64,000 nucleotides of DNA from Pseudomonas protegens. Its GTDB lineage: Bacteria; Pseudomonadota; Gammaproteobacteria; Pseudomonadales; Pseudomonadaceae. Shown here piece after piece: positions 9,295 through 17,236 of the stretch; position 1 is the first letter of the stretch; each line of letters starts with the position of its first letter. Both the position numbers and the translations under genes were made by a program. The notes below the pieces were generated by a model. The model was not told the origin of the DNA and did no database searches. It saw only the letters and a list, made by a program, of their open reading frames with translations. The DNA is taken from NCBI RefSeq assembly GCF_013407925.2, contig NZ_CP060201.1, positions 2,852,001-2,916,000 of the forward strand. Direction: 5' to 3'.

Positions 9295-9573
9295 TCAGAA
9301 GGCCTTATCCGCCCGCTCCATCGCCTGCCCCTGAGCCACATCGAGCAGGGCCACGCCATCACCGAGCAGCAGCGAGGCGATGTCGGCGATCTGGAACAGG
9401 TCGCTGGCGTCAGCCGTTTGCGCGGTCATGCAGGACAGGCTGTTCATCAGTTTGTGAAGGGCGCGTATGCGCTGATCGGCGCAGGCCAGAAGATCGACCA
9501 GCGGCGCATGAGGGTTGATCAGCAGGACGGGGTTGTCCGCTGGCGTGTGTTGAAGAGGGATATATCCGTTCAT
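9295..9573 (-). CDS. Small conserved Pseudomonas protein of unknown function (DUF3077/DUF6124-like style)
   Basis: A 92-residue soluble, helical protein starting MNGYIPLQHTP. The ATG at 9573 is preceded by CGGAGC at good spacing. It contains LFQIADIASLLLGDGVALLDVAQ near the end, a pattern I associate with small paralogous Pseudomonas proteins of unknown role (DUF3077 or DUF6124 type), though I cannot settle the family. No signal peptide or cofactor motif is seen. Its most notable property is the long, highly structured leader upstream on the same strand (9574-9800), which suggests post-transcriptional control. Confidence 0.65.
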   Translation of the reverse strand: MNGYIPLQHTPADNPVLLINPHAPLVDLLACADQRIRALHKLMNSLSCMTAQTADASDLFQIADIASLLLGDGVALLDVAQGQAMERADKAF

Positions 9574-9612
9574 TGGTGTAGCTCCGTGCGTTAGGGAAGC
9601 TCCCCCCAAACT

Positions 9613-9800
9613 CTCCTACAAGCTGGGTGGCAGCTGTACGCGGGGTAGGAGACCGGTCGCACAACCCGGCCACGCCGAAGCGTGCCCGCGCACAGCCGCC
9701 ATAAAACACAGGGCAGCAAGAAGCGCCCAAGTAAAACTGGGCGCCTGTGCACGGTGCGACTCTCGGGCTCCTACACCCGGCCGCTGATTTGGCAGCGACC
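9613..9800 (-). ncRNA. Candidate structured leader RNA with alternative pairings upstream of the 92-residue protein
   Basis: Read on the minus strand, this contains: a hairpin GGUCGCUG/CAGCGGCC (9800-9793 with 9786-9779) closed by a G-U pair; a long-range helix GUAGGAG/CUCCUAC (9774-9768 with 9651-9645) continuing into GUCGCAC/GUGCGAC (9760-9754 with 9662-9656); an enclosed helix CACAGG/CCUGUG (9750-9745 with 9712-9707) stacked on a GCGCCCA/UGGGCGC hairpin (9744-9738 with 9729-9723); and a cUUCGg-capped hairpin (9684-9671). A second GUAGGAG (9619-9613), 40 nt before the start codon, can compete for the same CUCCUAC. The G-U pair and UUCG loop exist only on this strand. I do not recognise a named RNA family. 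Promoter and 5' end are unknown. Confidence 0.6.
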
Positions 9801-9924
9801 GGCGCAGAGTAAAGAGCAGGTCCGATCAGCGCAAGCCCTCACCTGGTGACTGAAAGTAACCGGCCCGCCCGCGCTCAAACCAACCCCAAAGAGGGCGCTG
9901 CAGCACTTCAGCCGCCCAACCACT

Positions 9925-10506
9925 TCACTGCGAACCGACATCCATCAACACCTTGAGCGCCGCATCGGCCTCGGCGCGTTGTGCCTGGGTGGGTTTGCCG
10001 GCAAATTGGCTGCGCTGCTTGTTGAGGGTCAGGTAGGCGTTGTCGCCATCGCCCCAGATGTAGGAGTAGATCAACAGAAAACTGTCGGAGCCGGGCTGGC
10101 AGTAAGGGGCGACGCTGCGCAGCGGCGCCAGCAGTTGGATCATCTCGCCGTAGTTGTCGGTGAACTCCAGCAGGGCGAACTGCCAGCGACCGGTCTGCGG
10201 ATCGTAATGGGAGGAGCCGCCAGTGCCCGTCCACATTTGCACCACTTCCTGCAGGCTGCGCGCACCGGAATCCTGCAACCACTCGGCATCGACCCGGGCC
10301 GAGCCGTACATGTCCTTGCTGTCGAACCACTTCTGCCAATCGCTGTAGGAAATCGCCGGGCGTGGCGCCGCGGCCATGGCTTGGGCGTATTGCTCGGGCG
10401 TCATGCTGCAACGTAGATACACCGAGGAAGGCTCGTTCGCCTGTGCCTGCCCGGTCGCGGCCAATAGCACTGCCAGCGCCAGCCCTGTCCATGAGCGAAA
10501 TTGCAT
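9925..10506 (-). CDS. Secreted hypothetical protein
   Basis: A 193-residue protein with a clear Sec signal peptide (MQFRSWTGLALAVLLAAT, cleavage likely after AQA at residue 23), so probably periplasmic. The mature part has several aromatic residues and the blocks WQKWFDSKDMYGSARVDAEW and SFLLIYSYIWGDGDNAYL, and a few cysteines that could form a disulfide. I do not recognise a family with assigned function. The ATG at 10506 is chosen because it begins the signal peptide. It lies 55 bp downstream of the PchB-like gene on the same strand and could share its transcript. Confidence 0.75.
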   Translation of the reverse strand: MQFRSWTGLALAVLLAATGQAQANEPSSVYLRCSMTPEQYAQAMAAAPRPAISYSDWQKWFDSKDMYGSARVDAEWLQDSGARSLQEVVQMWTGTGGSSHYDPQTGRWQFALLEFTDNYGEMIQLLAPLRSVAPYCQPGSDSFLLIYSYIWGDGDNAYLTLNKQRSQFAGKPTQAQRAEADAALKVLMDVGSQ

Positions 10507-10561
10507 GGTTGTCGTTCCTGATCGATCAAAAAAGGTCGCCAGCATACGCCGGCCTACAAGC

Positions 10562-10882
10562 TCAAGCAGGCGCCTGCGCCGCCTGCCAATGCTGCATCTC
10601 CTCGGCAATAAAATGCTGCACCAGATCGCTGTACAGCTTCTCGATGGCATCCGCGCTCAGGCCTTCGGCCTCGGCCCATTCGCGGCGGGTGGCGAGCATC
10701 GCCTTGAAGCGCTCCTCGGCGCGCACGGTGGCCGCCGAGGTCTTGAACTTCGACGCGGCCAGCACGTACTTGAAACGCGCGCCCAGCAGGGCAATGACCG
10801 CCCGATCCAGGGTGTCGATTTCCCGGCGGATGTCTTCCATGCCCTGGCATTGTTCCGGGGTCATCCGATTATTGACTTCCAT
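10562..10882 (-). CDS. PchB-like isochorismate pyruvate lyase / chorismate mutase family protein
   Basis: A 106-residue AroQ-fold helical protein. The start (MTPEQCQGMEDIRREID after a few extra residues), the central FKYVLAASKFKTS and the terminal YSDLVQHFIAEEMQHW align closely, from memory, with PchB, which makes salicylate from isochorismate and has weak chorismate mutase activity. The active-site Arg (RREID) and Lys (SKFK) are present. No isochorismate synthase or pyochelin genes are nearby, so the role is uncertain; chorismate mutase activity is the alternative. The ATG at 10882 (GGAG nine bases before) and an internal ATG at 10864 are both possible starts. Confidence 0.8.
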   Translation of the reverse strand: MEVNNRMTPEQCQGMEDIRREIDTLDRAVIALLGARFKYVLAASKFKTSAATVRAEERFKAMLATRREWAEAEGLSADAIEKLYSDLVQHFIAEEMQHWQAAQAPA

Positions 10883-11004
10883 GCTCAAGGCTCCATTGAC
10901 GTCTGGGGATAGCCGGCTTTGGCCGGGCACGGATTATTCCCCTGGCGGCGCAGGGGAGTAAAGTGGCGGGCTCGCGCCCATTCGACTGCCAAGGAACTGC
11001 TCGC

Positions 11005-11334
11005 GTGAACCAGAAGAGAACCCGAGTCCGCCTGCCCCACCCCAAGCCCGGCAAGACCGGCAGGGGCGCCTGGGTATTCCTGCTGATCGGTGGCGTGCTG
11101 CTGGCACTCACCGCGCTGCTGGGCTGGACCCTGGTGAGCGCGTTGCTGGAGGGCGTGATTGTCACCCGCAACCGCGCCGGGCCAAAGCTCGTCTATAGCC
11201 AGCTGCAGCAACCCACCCAGTTCTATATCGAGCTGCTGTGGCAAGGCACCAGCACCCTGTTGCTGGGCGCGCTGGCCGTTGCCACGCTGTGGATCGGCCG
11301 GGTATTAATGGGCGCACAAAAAAAACCTCGCTGA
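11005..11334 (+). CDS. Small inner-membrane protein of unknown function
   Basis: A 109-residue protein beginning with a basic segment (NQKRTRVRLPHPKPGK) followed by two hydrophobic helices, about residues 23-46 and 78-98, giving both ends in the cytoplasm by the positive-inside rule. GTG at 11005 is chosen as start because AAGGA sits eight bases upstream and an upstream ATG would add an unrelated extension. It is followed after 48 bp by an alpha/beta hydrolase gene on the same strand and could be in its operon. No family recognised. Confidence 0.7.
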   Translation: MNQKRTRVRLPHPKPGKTGRGAWVFLLIGGVLLALTALLGWTLVSALLEGVIVTRNRAGPKLVYSQLQQPTQFYIELLWQGTSTLLLGALAVATLWIGRVLMGAQKKPR

Positions 11335-11382
11335 GGCCGGATGCCGCTCCGGCCTATCGCAACCGTCCAGGAACACCCGCCC

Positions 11383-12351
11383 ATGTCCCTGCTGTCCTCT
11401 CCCGAGCTGCCTGCCACCCGCCTCGCCGCTGCCAGCTCGGGCCCCAGCGAAACCTTCAGCGAACCGGCAGCCGACGGCTTTGTGCTTGGCGGTTTTGCCT
11501 GGCGCCATGGGCAAGCCGATCCGGCGCGGCCGGTGGTGATCATCAACGCCGCGACCTCGGTGCGCTGCCGTTATTACTTTCGCTTCGCCGACTACCTGTT
11601 CGCCAATGGCTTCGACGTCATGACCTATGACTATCGCGGCATCGGCGAGTCGCGCCCGGCCTCGCTCAGGGGGCTCAAGGCGTCCTGGTCCGATTGGGGC
11701 GCACTGGATTTCGAAGCCATGCTGCAACGGGCCCAGCGCGAGTTTCCCGGGCAGCCGATCGATGTGGTGGGCCACAGCTTCGGCGGCTGCGCCGTGGGCC
11801 TGGCGGCCTCCGCCGGGAAGATCCGCCGCGTGGCCACCATGGGCGCGCAGTTCGCCTACTGGCGCGACTACGAGCCCCGGCTGCGCTGGCGCATGCTGGG
11901 CAAATGGCATGTGTTGATGCCCCTGCTGACGGGCCTCCACGGCTACTTCCCCGGCAAGCGCCTGGGCTGGATGGAGGACACTCCCGCCGGCGTGGTCGGC
12001 GACTGGTGCACCCCACACAGGCGCTATGAAGGCCGCCCCAGCGGCCGCAGGCTCGCTGGAGAGCGCAACGGCCAGCCCTTCGCCCAGGTCACGGCAGCGA
12101 TCCTCGCCATCAGCCTCAGCGACGACCCCTTCGGCACCGTGCCCGCCATCGAGCGCCTGCTGGCTTACTTCAGTCACAGTCCGCGTACCCACCTGCGCAT
12201 CGCCCCGCAGGAGATCGGCGAAACCGAAGTCGGCCATTTCGCCTTTTTCCACAGCCGTTTCGACACCCGACTCTGGCCCATCATCCTGGGCTGGCTGCGC
12301 CATGGCGAACTCGACAACAACAGCCCGGGGCGGCTAGTACCGCGCACCTGA
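11383..12351 (+). CDS. Predicted alpha/beta hydrolase (COG4757-like)
   Basis: A 322-residue alpha/beta hydrolase with nucleophile Ser132 in GHSFGG, the oxyanion region after VVIINAATSVR, YDYRGIGESRP before the nucleophile elbow, a late Asp in SLSDDPFGT and a late His in EVGHFAFFHSRFD. The pattern fits a family of uncharacterised predicted hydrolases; substrate unknown. No signal peptide. The ATG at 11383 (AGGA about ten bases upstream) is preferred over an in-frame ATG at 11341, which would add 14 residues. Its 3' end is 125 bp from the next small gene. Confidence 0.8.
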   Translation: MSLLSSPELPATRLAAASSGPSETFSEPAADGFVLGGFAWRHGQADPARPVVIINAATSVRCRYYFRFADYLFANGFDVMTYDYRGIGESRPASLRGLKASWSDWGALDFEAMLQRAQREFPGQPIDVVGHSFGGCAVGLAASAGKIRRVATMGAQFAYWRDYEPRLRWRMLGKWHVLMPLLTGLHGYFPGKRLGWMEDTPAGVVGDWCTPHRRYEGRPSGRRLAGERNGQPFAQVTAAILAISLSDDPFGTVPAIERLLAYFSHSPRTHLRIAPQEIGETEVGHFAFFHSRFDTRLWPIILGWLRHGELDNNSPGRLVPRT

Positions 12352-12476
12352 GCCGCCCTTCTCGCCCGGCGGCAGGTGCTCGAGCCTCGATTTGCTGGCA
12401 TCCTTGGCCGCCTGAAAAGGTCGCCGCTGCCCGGCGAGCCTCGCGATACACCCCCAAGCATCAAGGTAAGGCGCCC

Positions 12477-12887
12477 ATGGCATCTGCGAACAAGCAACAC
12501 AAAAGGGCCCAGCGGGCGAAAACCAAGGCCAAGCAAAACCGCGCCAAGCGCACAGCCCCCACCTCGGAGCTGGAACTGGACCCCAACGACAGCCGCATCG
12601 ACTTCGAGTCGGTGGACCTGACCGAGCTGTTCGTGAAAATGCGCGACGCCGAGAAAACCAGCCAACAGGCCCTGTGCACGGTGTTCCTCTCGGACCCGTT
12701 GCTGGAGCTGGTGTATGAGCAGGAGGGCGACGAGGGCGCCACGGACTTCATCCTCGCGGCGCTGATCGAGTACCGCAACTGGTCCACCGAAGCCGATGAG
12801 GCCGCGGCGCTGGCGTGGATCGAGTCCGACGCCTTCCGCAACGACTACATGGCCGCGTCCCAGGCGCTGTTCAGCAATCAGGATTGA
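12477..12887 (+). CDS. Hypothetical protein with basic N-terminus
   Basis: A 136-residue protein in two parts: residues 1-27 are strongly Lys/Arg-rich (MASANKQHKRAQRAKTKAKQ) and may bind nucleic acid; the remainder is acidic and helical (DLTELFVKMRDAEKTSQQ, ALIEYRNWSTEADEAAALAW). AAGG precedes the ATG. Function is unrecognised; similar small proteins occur widely in Pseudomonas as far as I recall. A strong terminator follows it at 12910. Confidence 0.75.
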   Translation: MASANKQHKRAQRAKTKAKQNRAKRTAPTSELELDPNDSRIDFESVDLTELFVKMRDAEKTSQQALCTVFLSDPLLELVYEQEGDEGATDFILAALIEYRNWSTEADEAAALAWIESDAFRNDYMAASQALFSNQD

Positions 12888-12909
12888 GCCGCCAGCGGGC
12901 ATGAAAAAA

Positions 12910-12939
12910 GGGCGCATTCAGCAATGAATGCGCCCTTTT
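12910..12939. terminator. Bidirectional rho-independent terminator
   Basis: GGGCGCATTCA and TGAATGCGCCC form an 11-bp stem with a GCAA loop, A-run on the left and TTTT on the right. It sits between two convergent genes and can serve both. Confidence 0.92.
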
Positions 12940-12969
12940 CCGTTTCAGCTAAACAGCCTGGCGTTATGC

Positions 12970-13290
12970 TCAGGCCGCTTCCAGCCGAGGGATTTCCATA
13001 CCGATGCGCGAGCTGGCGAAGCTCAGGTCGCCGCTGGCGATGGACTGGGCCTTGAAGCCTGCGCCGATCAGGTCGCGGACGTACAGCTTGTTGTACATGA
13101 ACATGAACACCAGGTTGCTCAGGCCGAAAGTGAACATCGACAGCAGGAACATGATGGCTGCCCATTTCCAGTCAGCGCGGAACAGGGCCGGGATGAAACC
13201 GAAGAAGAACACGGTCCAGGAGAAACCAACTGGCGCTTCCTTGATGGCTCCGGTGTTCGGGTTTTTGAAGATGATTTTAGTGAACGCCAT
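12970..13290 (-). CDS. Small membrane protein, HrgC/DUF2628-like
   Basis: A 106-residue protein starting MAFTKIIFKNPNTGAIKEAP at 13290 with GGAG upstream. Two hydrophobic segments follow (VGFSWTVFFFGFIPALF and WAAIMFLLSMFTFGLSNLVF) separated by RADWKW, then a soluble tail. This layout matches what I remember of HrgC-annotated or DUF2628-like small membrane proteins; the function is unknown. The gene converges with the preceding one on a shared terminator. Confidence 0.65.
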   Translation of the reverse strand: MAFTKIIFKNPNTGAIKEAPVGFSWTVFFFGFIPALFRADWKWAAIMFLLSMFTFGLSNLVFMFMYNKLYVRDLIGAGFKAQSIASGDLSFASSRIGMEIPRLEAA

Positions 13291-13616
13291 GCGCGTCTCC
13301 TTGCCGCCCCATTTTGAGGAACCAACGACCGGGCGATCGCCATTGGACCCTGAATGCTCATTCTTCGAGCCGGGACCGTCAGCCATGCCGTAGGCAGGTG
13401 CGGACAATCAGGAACATGGGCCGGCGCGGATGGATCAGGGGAGGGAAGCACAAGACGGATTCGGAGTCCCGACAAGCATTCAGTCCCTTGCAATACAGCG
13501 CTATTCCATAGCTCCTCTCACGCTGGCACGCAAGAGCTCTTATCGAAGAGCGCGCAGGCTACTATTTAGCCTGCATGCTGTCCATGAAACCCCAGGTAAC
13601 AATTCACAAATCCGAT
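13291..13616. other. Intergenic region without recognised gene
   Basis: This 326-bp stretch holds the upstream region of the small membrane protein gene and the 3' flank of gabP. Short open frames here lack ribosome sites and recognisable sequence. I see no RNA gene or repeat in it. Confidence 0.5.
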
Positions 13617-13653
13617 AAAAAAGGCCGCGGTCAATGCTGACGGCGGCCTTTTT
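13617..13653. terminator. Rho-independent terminator of gabP
   Basis: AAAAAGGCCGC and GCGGCCTTTTT form an 11-bp stem around a 15-base loop that can itself pair (GGTCA/TGAC). It lies 20 bp past the gabP stop and is symmetric, so could function on both strands. Confidence 0.9.
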
Positions 13654-13674
13654 GTATGGCAAAGCGTCAAACCG

Positions 13675-15066
13675 TCAGTTCAGGACCAGGGCAGCCTTGC
13701 CCTCGATCTTGCGCCGACGGGCCACCAGCAGGCCGGCAGCAATCACCAGGATGCTCAGCAGGCCGGTGGCGAGGATCTCCACCCGGTGCTCTTGCTGGAA
13801 CAGCATGATGCCCAGGATCGCCACGATGAACACGATCACCGCGTAGGTCAGGCCGGGGAACAGCCACATGCGGAAGGCGATCTTCTCGCCGGCGGCCATG
13901 CGCTTCTGGCGCATGCGCAGTTGCGACACGGCAATCACCAGGTACACCAGCAGGGCGATGGCGCCGGAACTGGCCAGCAGGAACTCGAACACCGCAGCCG
14001 GAGCCACATAGTTGGCGAACACCGCAAGGAAGGCCGCCGCGGTGGACAGGATCACCGCCCAGTAAGGCGTACCACTGGCATTGGTGCGCTTGGCCGCGGC
14101 CGGAGCATCGCCACGCTTGCCCAGGGAGAAGAGCATGCGCGAGGCGGTATAGAGCGCCGAGTTCAGGCAACTGGTCACGGCCACCAGCACCACCAGGTCG
14201 ACGATCAGCTTGGCGTTGGGGATGCCCATGCGGTCAAGCACGGTCTGGTAGGAGCCGACCTGAGCCAGGCTTGGATCGTTCCACGGCACCAGGGCCACGA
14301 CGATGAAGATCGACACCAGGTAGAACAAGCCGATGCGCCAGATCACCGAGTTGGTGGCCTTGGAGATCTGCTTGCCCGGGTTGTGGGATTCTGCCGCGGC
14401 GATGGTAACGATCTCGGTGCCCATGAAGGAGAACATGGTGGTCAGCATGGCCGCCAGCACCGCGCCCATGCCGTTGGGCATAAAGCCTTGGGTGTCCACC
14501 AGATGCGAGACGCCGCTGACCTGGCTATTGGGCAGCAAGCCGCAAATGGCCGCCAGGCCGAGGATCACGAAACCGATGATGGCCACCACCTTGATCAGGG
14601 CGAACCAGAACTCGAACTCGCCGTAGTTCTTCACGCTGAACAGGTTGGTGGCAGTCAGCAGCAGGGTGATCACCAAGGTGAAGACCCAGATCGCCACGTT
14701 GGGGAACCAGGCATGCAGGATGGTCGCGGCGGCGTTGGCTTCCAGCGGGATCACCAGCACCCAGAACCACCAGTACAGCCAGCCGATGGTGAAACCGGCC
14801 CAGTGGCCGATGGCCCGATCGGCGTAGGTCGAGAACGACCCGGTATCCGGCGAGGCGACGGCCATTTCCGCCAGCATGCGCATCACCAGCACCACCAAGG
14901 CGCCGGCAGCGGCATAGGCCAGGAGAACGGCCGGGCCGGCTTCGGCGATGGCGTGGCCGGAGCCGACGAAGAGACCCGCGCCGATCACGCCGGCAATCGA
15001 CAGCATGGTCACATGCCGTGGTTTGAGCCCCTGTTCGAGGTCATTGGAGAGTTGCGTACCGCTCAT
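13675..15066 (-). CDS. gabP: GabP, gamma-aminobutyrate permease (APC family)
   Basis: A 463-residue inner-membrane amino-acid permease with about 12 helices. The N-terminal LKPRHVTMLSIAGVIGAGLFVGSG motif (here interrupted for brevity), the block FMPNGMGAVLAAMLTTMFSF, and SYTASRMLFSL-type helix 8 sequence place it in the amino-acid transporter (AAT) branch. From memory it resembles E. coli GabP along its whole length, including MRMLAEMAVASPDTGSFSTY and WLYWWFWVLVIPLEAN. The ATG at 15066 has AAGGTG upstream. It is transcribed alone, away from the ABC importer. GABA proton symport is the expected role; other omega-amino acids are possible. Confidence 0.9.
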   Translation of the reverse strand: MSGTQLSNDLEQGLKPRHVTMLSIAGVIGAGLFVGSGHAIAEAGPAVLLAYAAAGALVVLVMRMLAEMAVASPDTGSFSTYADRAIGHWAGFTIGWLYWWFWVLVIPLEANAAATILHAWFPNVAIWVFTLVITLLLTATNLFSVKNYGEFEFWFALIKVVAIIGFVILGLAAICGLLPNSQVSGVSHLVDTQGFMPNGMGAVLAAMLTTMFSFMGTEIVTIAAAESHNPGKQISKATNSVIWRIGLFYLVSIFIVVALVPWNDPSLAQVGSYQTVLDRMGIPNAKLIVDLVVLVAVTSCLNSALYTASRMLFSLGKRGDAPAAAKRTNASGTPYWAVILSTAAAFLAVFANYVAPAAVFEFLLASSGAIALLVYLVIAVSQLRMRQKRMAAGEKIAFRMWLFPGLTYAVIVFIVAILGIMLFQQEHRVEILATGLLSILVIAAGLLVARRRKIEGKAALVLN

Positions 15067-15631
15067 GAAAAGCACCTTTGCAACGAAAAAAGAGTCACTC
15101 CACCCGGTCGGCATTCGTTCTCGTAAAAAGAATTCAACGGGGCGTTGTTTATTTCGTACGCAAGATTTGCGCCAAAATGTTACAGAGTCCCGAGGAACAA
15201 GGCTTGGCGAACCGACCGGCGGGACTCTCAAGTCATTGAGTTCAATGGCATTTCGCCATTTCGTTACCGGTCGACTCACTTTGTAGGACGAAACCGCGCA
15301 CCAGAAACACACCCCGAAAGTGCTCGATGCACAATTAGGTGGCAGAACCATGACCTTTGGCCCGTTAACCCTTCCAACACCCGGCCAAAGCTGGCACCAT
15401 CGCGCCTTTTTTTACGCGACACCTACCGGATTTCAGGCGGTTTCTGGGTTCAAACGGGCGTTCGGTTGTTGATGGGGCGACAGTCTTCTGTGCTGATGCG
15501 ACAACCTGCCACACACCGTCTGTTTACCTCCGGTAGCGCTGTTGGCTGCGCTTGGAACCCTATGCTAGCTTGGCGCCTCGCCAGGAAGGCCGCCAACAGC
15601 AGGAGCACAATGAACTCTATGAGGACCGCAC
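15067..15631. other. Divergent intergenic region between gabP and the amino-acid ABC operon
   Basis: A 565-bp region containing both promoters. A TATGCT -10-like box lies at 15561-15566, about 50 bp before the first ATG of the ABC side, with only a weak -35. Just before the ATPase gene a nine-codon frame (15610-15639) follows a good AGGAG site and ends inside the ATPase start (see findings). No gene or repeat is recognised in the remainder. Confidence 0.5.
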
Positions 15632-16405
15632 ATGGCTGAGGCCACGCCCGCGCTTGAAATCCGCAACTTGCACAAACGCTACGGCTCTCAGGAGGTACTC
15701 AAAGGTATTTCGCTGACCGCACGCGACGGTGACGTGATATCGATCCTGGGTTCCTCCGGCTCCGGCAAGTCCACTTTCCTGCGTTGCATCAACCTGCTGG
15801 AAAACCCGCACCAGGGCCAGATCCTGGTGGCCGGCGAAGAGCTCAAGCTCAAGGCCGCGAAAAACGGCGAGCTGGTGGCCGCCGACGGCAAGCAGATCAA
15901 CCGCCTGCGCAGCGAAATCGGTTTCGTCTTCCAGAATTTCAATCTCTGGCCGCACATGAGCGTGCTCGACAACATCATCGAGGCCCCGCGCCGGGTGCTG
16001 GGCCAGAGCAAGGCCGAGGCTATCGAAGTGGCCGAGGCGCTGCTGGCCAAGGTCGGCATCGCCGACAAGCGCCACGCCTATCCGGCCCAGCTGTCCGGCG
16101 GCCAGCAGCAACGCGCCGCCATCGCCCGCACCCTGGCGATGCAACCCAAAGTCATCCTGTTCGACGAGCCGACCTCGGCCCTGGACCCGGAAATGGTCCA
16201 GGAAGTCCTCAACGTGATCCGCGCCCTGGCCGAAGAAGGCCGTACCATGCTGCTGGTCACCCATGAAATGAGCTTTGCCCGCCAGGTTTCCAGTGAAGTG
16301 GTGTTCCTTCACCAGGGCCTGATCGAAGAGCAGGGATCGCCACAGCAGGTCTTCGAGAACCCGCTTTCGGCACGCTGCAAACAATTCATGTCCAGCAACC
16401 GCTAA
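15632..16405 (+). CDS. Polar amino-acid ABC importer, ATP-binding subunit (HisP/AotP-like)
   Basis: A 257-residue cytosolic ATPase of the polar amino-acid uptake family. Walker A GSSGSGKST is at residues 40-48, the signature LSGGQQQR and Walker B VILFDEPTSALDPE follow in normal order, and the H-loop is VTHEMSF. The insertion ELKLKAAKNGELVAADGKQ before the Q-loop is typical of the HisP/OccP branch that handles basic amino acids. It is the first gene of a four-gene operon (ATPase, binding protein, two permeases). GAGG lies just upstream of the ATG. Confidence 0.93.
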   Translation: MAEATPALEIRNLHKRYGSQEVLKGISLTARDGDVISILGSSGSGKSTFLRCINLLENPHQGQILVAGEELKLKAAKNGELVAADGKQINRLRSEIGFVFQNFNLWPHMSVLDNIIEAPRRVLGQSKAEAIEVAEALLAKVGIADKRHAYPAQLSGGQQQRAAIARTLAMQPKVILFDEPTSALDPEMVQEVLNVIRALAEEGRTMLLVTHEMSFARQVSSEVVFLHQGLIEEQGSPQQVFENPLSARCKQFMSSNR

Positions 16406-16418
16406 CGGAGCTACACGC

Positions 16419-17171
16419 ATGCAGAGCTATAAGAAAATCCTCCTGGCCGCTGCCGTCACTCTGGCTTTCAGCGCCAGCGCTGCCGCCGAAACCCTGAAGA
16501 TGGGGATCGAGGCCGCCTACCCACCGTTCAACAACAAGGATGCCAGCGGCCAAGTGGTCGGCTTCGACAAGGACATCGGCGACGCCCTGTGCGCCAAGAT
16601 GAAAGTCGAATGCACCGTGGTCACTTCCGACTGGGACGGCATCATCCCGGCCCTGAACGCGAAGAAGTTCGACTTCCTGATCTCCTCGCTGTCGATCACC
16701 GACGAGCGCAAGCAGGCGGTGGACTTCACCGATCCGTACTACTCCAACAAGCTGCAGTTCATCGCGCCCAAGGCCAAGGCTGACTTCAAGACCGACAAGG
16801 CCTCGCTCAAGGGCAAGATCATCGGCGCGCAACGGGCGACCCTGGCCGGCACCTGGCTGGAAGACAACCTGGGCGACGACATCACCATCAAGCTCTACGA
16901 CACCCAGGAAAACGCCTACCTGGACCTGACCTCCGGCCGCCTGGACGCGATCCTGGCCGACAAGTACGTCAACTACGAGTGGCTGAAAAGCGACGCCGGC
17001 AAGCCTTACGAGTTCAAGGGCGACCCGGTTGAAGAAAGCGACAAGATCGGGATTGCCGTGCGCAAGAAAGATCCTCTGCGCGAGAAGCTCAACGCCGCCC
17101 TGAAGGAAATCGTGGCCGACGGCACCTACAAGAAGATCAACGACAAGTACTTCCCGTTCAGCATCTATTGA
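16419..17171 (+). CDS. Polar amino-acid ABC importer, periplasmic substrate-binding protein
   Basis: A 250-residue family 3 solute-binding protein. The Sec signal peptide covers residues 1-23 (cleavage after ASAAA), followed by the signature GIEAAYPPFNNKDASGQVVGFD. LTSGRLDAILAD and the late DGTYKKINDKYFPF complete the fold. The presence of Asp and aromatic residues in the cleft region fits lysine/arginine/ornithine/histidine-like ligands, but the exact amino acid cannot be decided. GGAG precedes the ATG by eight bases. A stable stem-loop follows the gene. Confidence 0.92.
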   Translation: MQSYKKILLAAAVTLAFSASAAAETLKMGIEAAYPPFNNKDASGQVVGFDKDIGDALCAKMKVECTVVTSDWDGIIPALNAKKFDFLISSLSITDERKQAVDFTDPYYSNKLQFIAPKAKADFKTDKASLKGKIIGAQRATLAGTWLEDNLGDDITIKLYDTQENAYLDLTSGRLDAILADKYVNYEWLKSDAGKPYEFKGDPVEESDKIGIAVRKKDPLREKLNAALKEIVADGTYKKINDKYFPFSIY

Positions 17172-17185
17172 TACTGACTTGCCTG

Positions 17186-17212
17186 ACCGGCGCCCGCCCC
17201 CTGGGCGCCGGT
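17186..17212 (+). promoter_or_regulatory. Stem-loop between binding-protein and permease genes
   Basis: ACCGGCGCCC and GGGCGCCGGT form a perfect 10-bp stem with a seven-base loop and no T-run. In ABC operons such hairpins commonly stabilise the upstream binding-protein message or partly terminate transcription, raising binding protein over permease; that role is inferred here. Confidence 0.65.
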
Positions 17213-17236
17213 CCTTAGCAAAGCCATCCAGACCCC

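Noticed and set aside
13786..15126. Long plus-strand open frame across gabP
   Set aside because: It is antisense to gabP, rich in His/Gln/Ala from reversed hydrophobic codons, and has no ribosome site or family resemblance.
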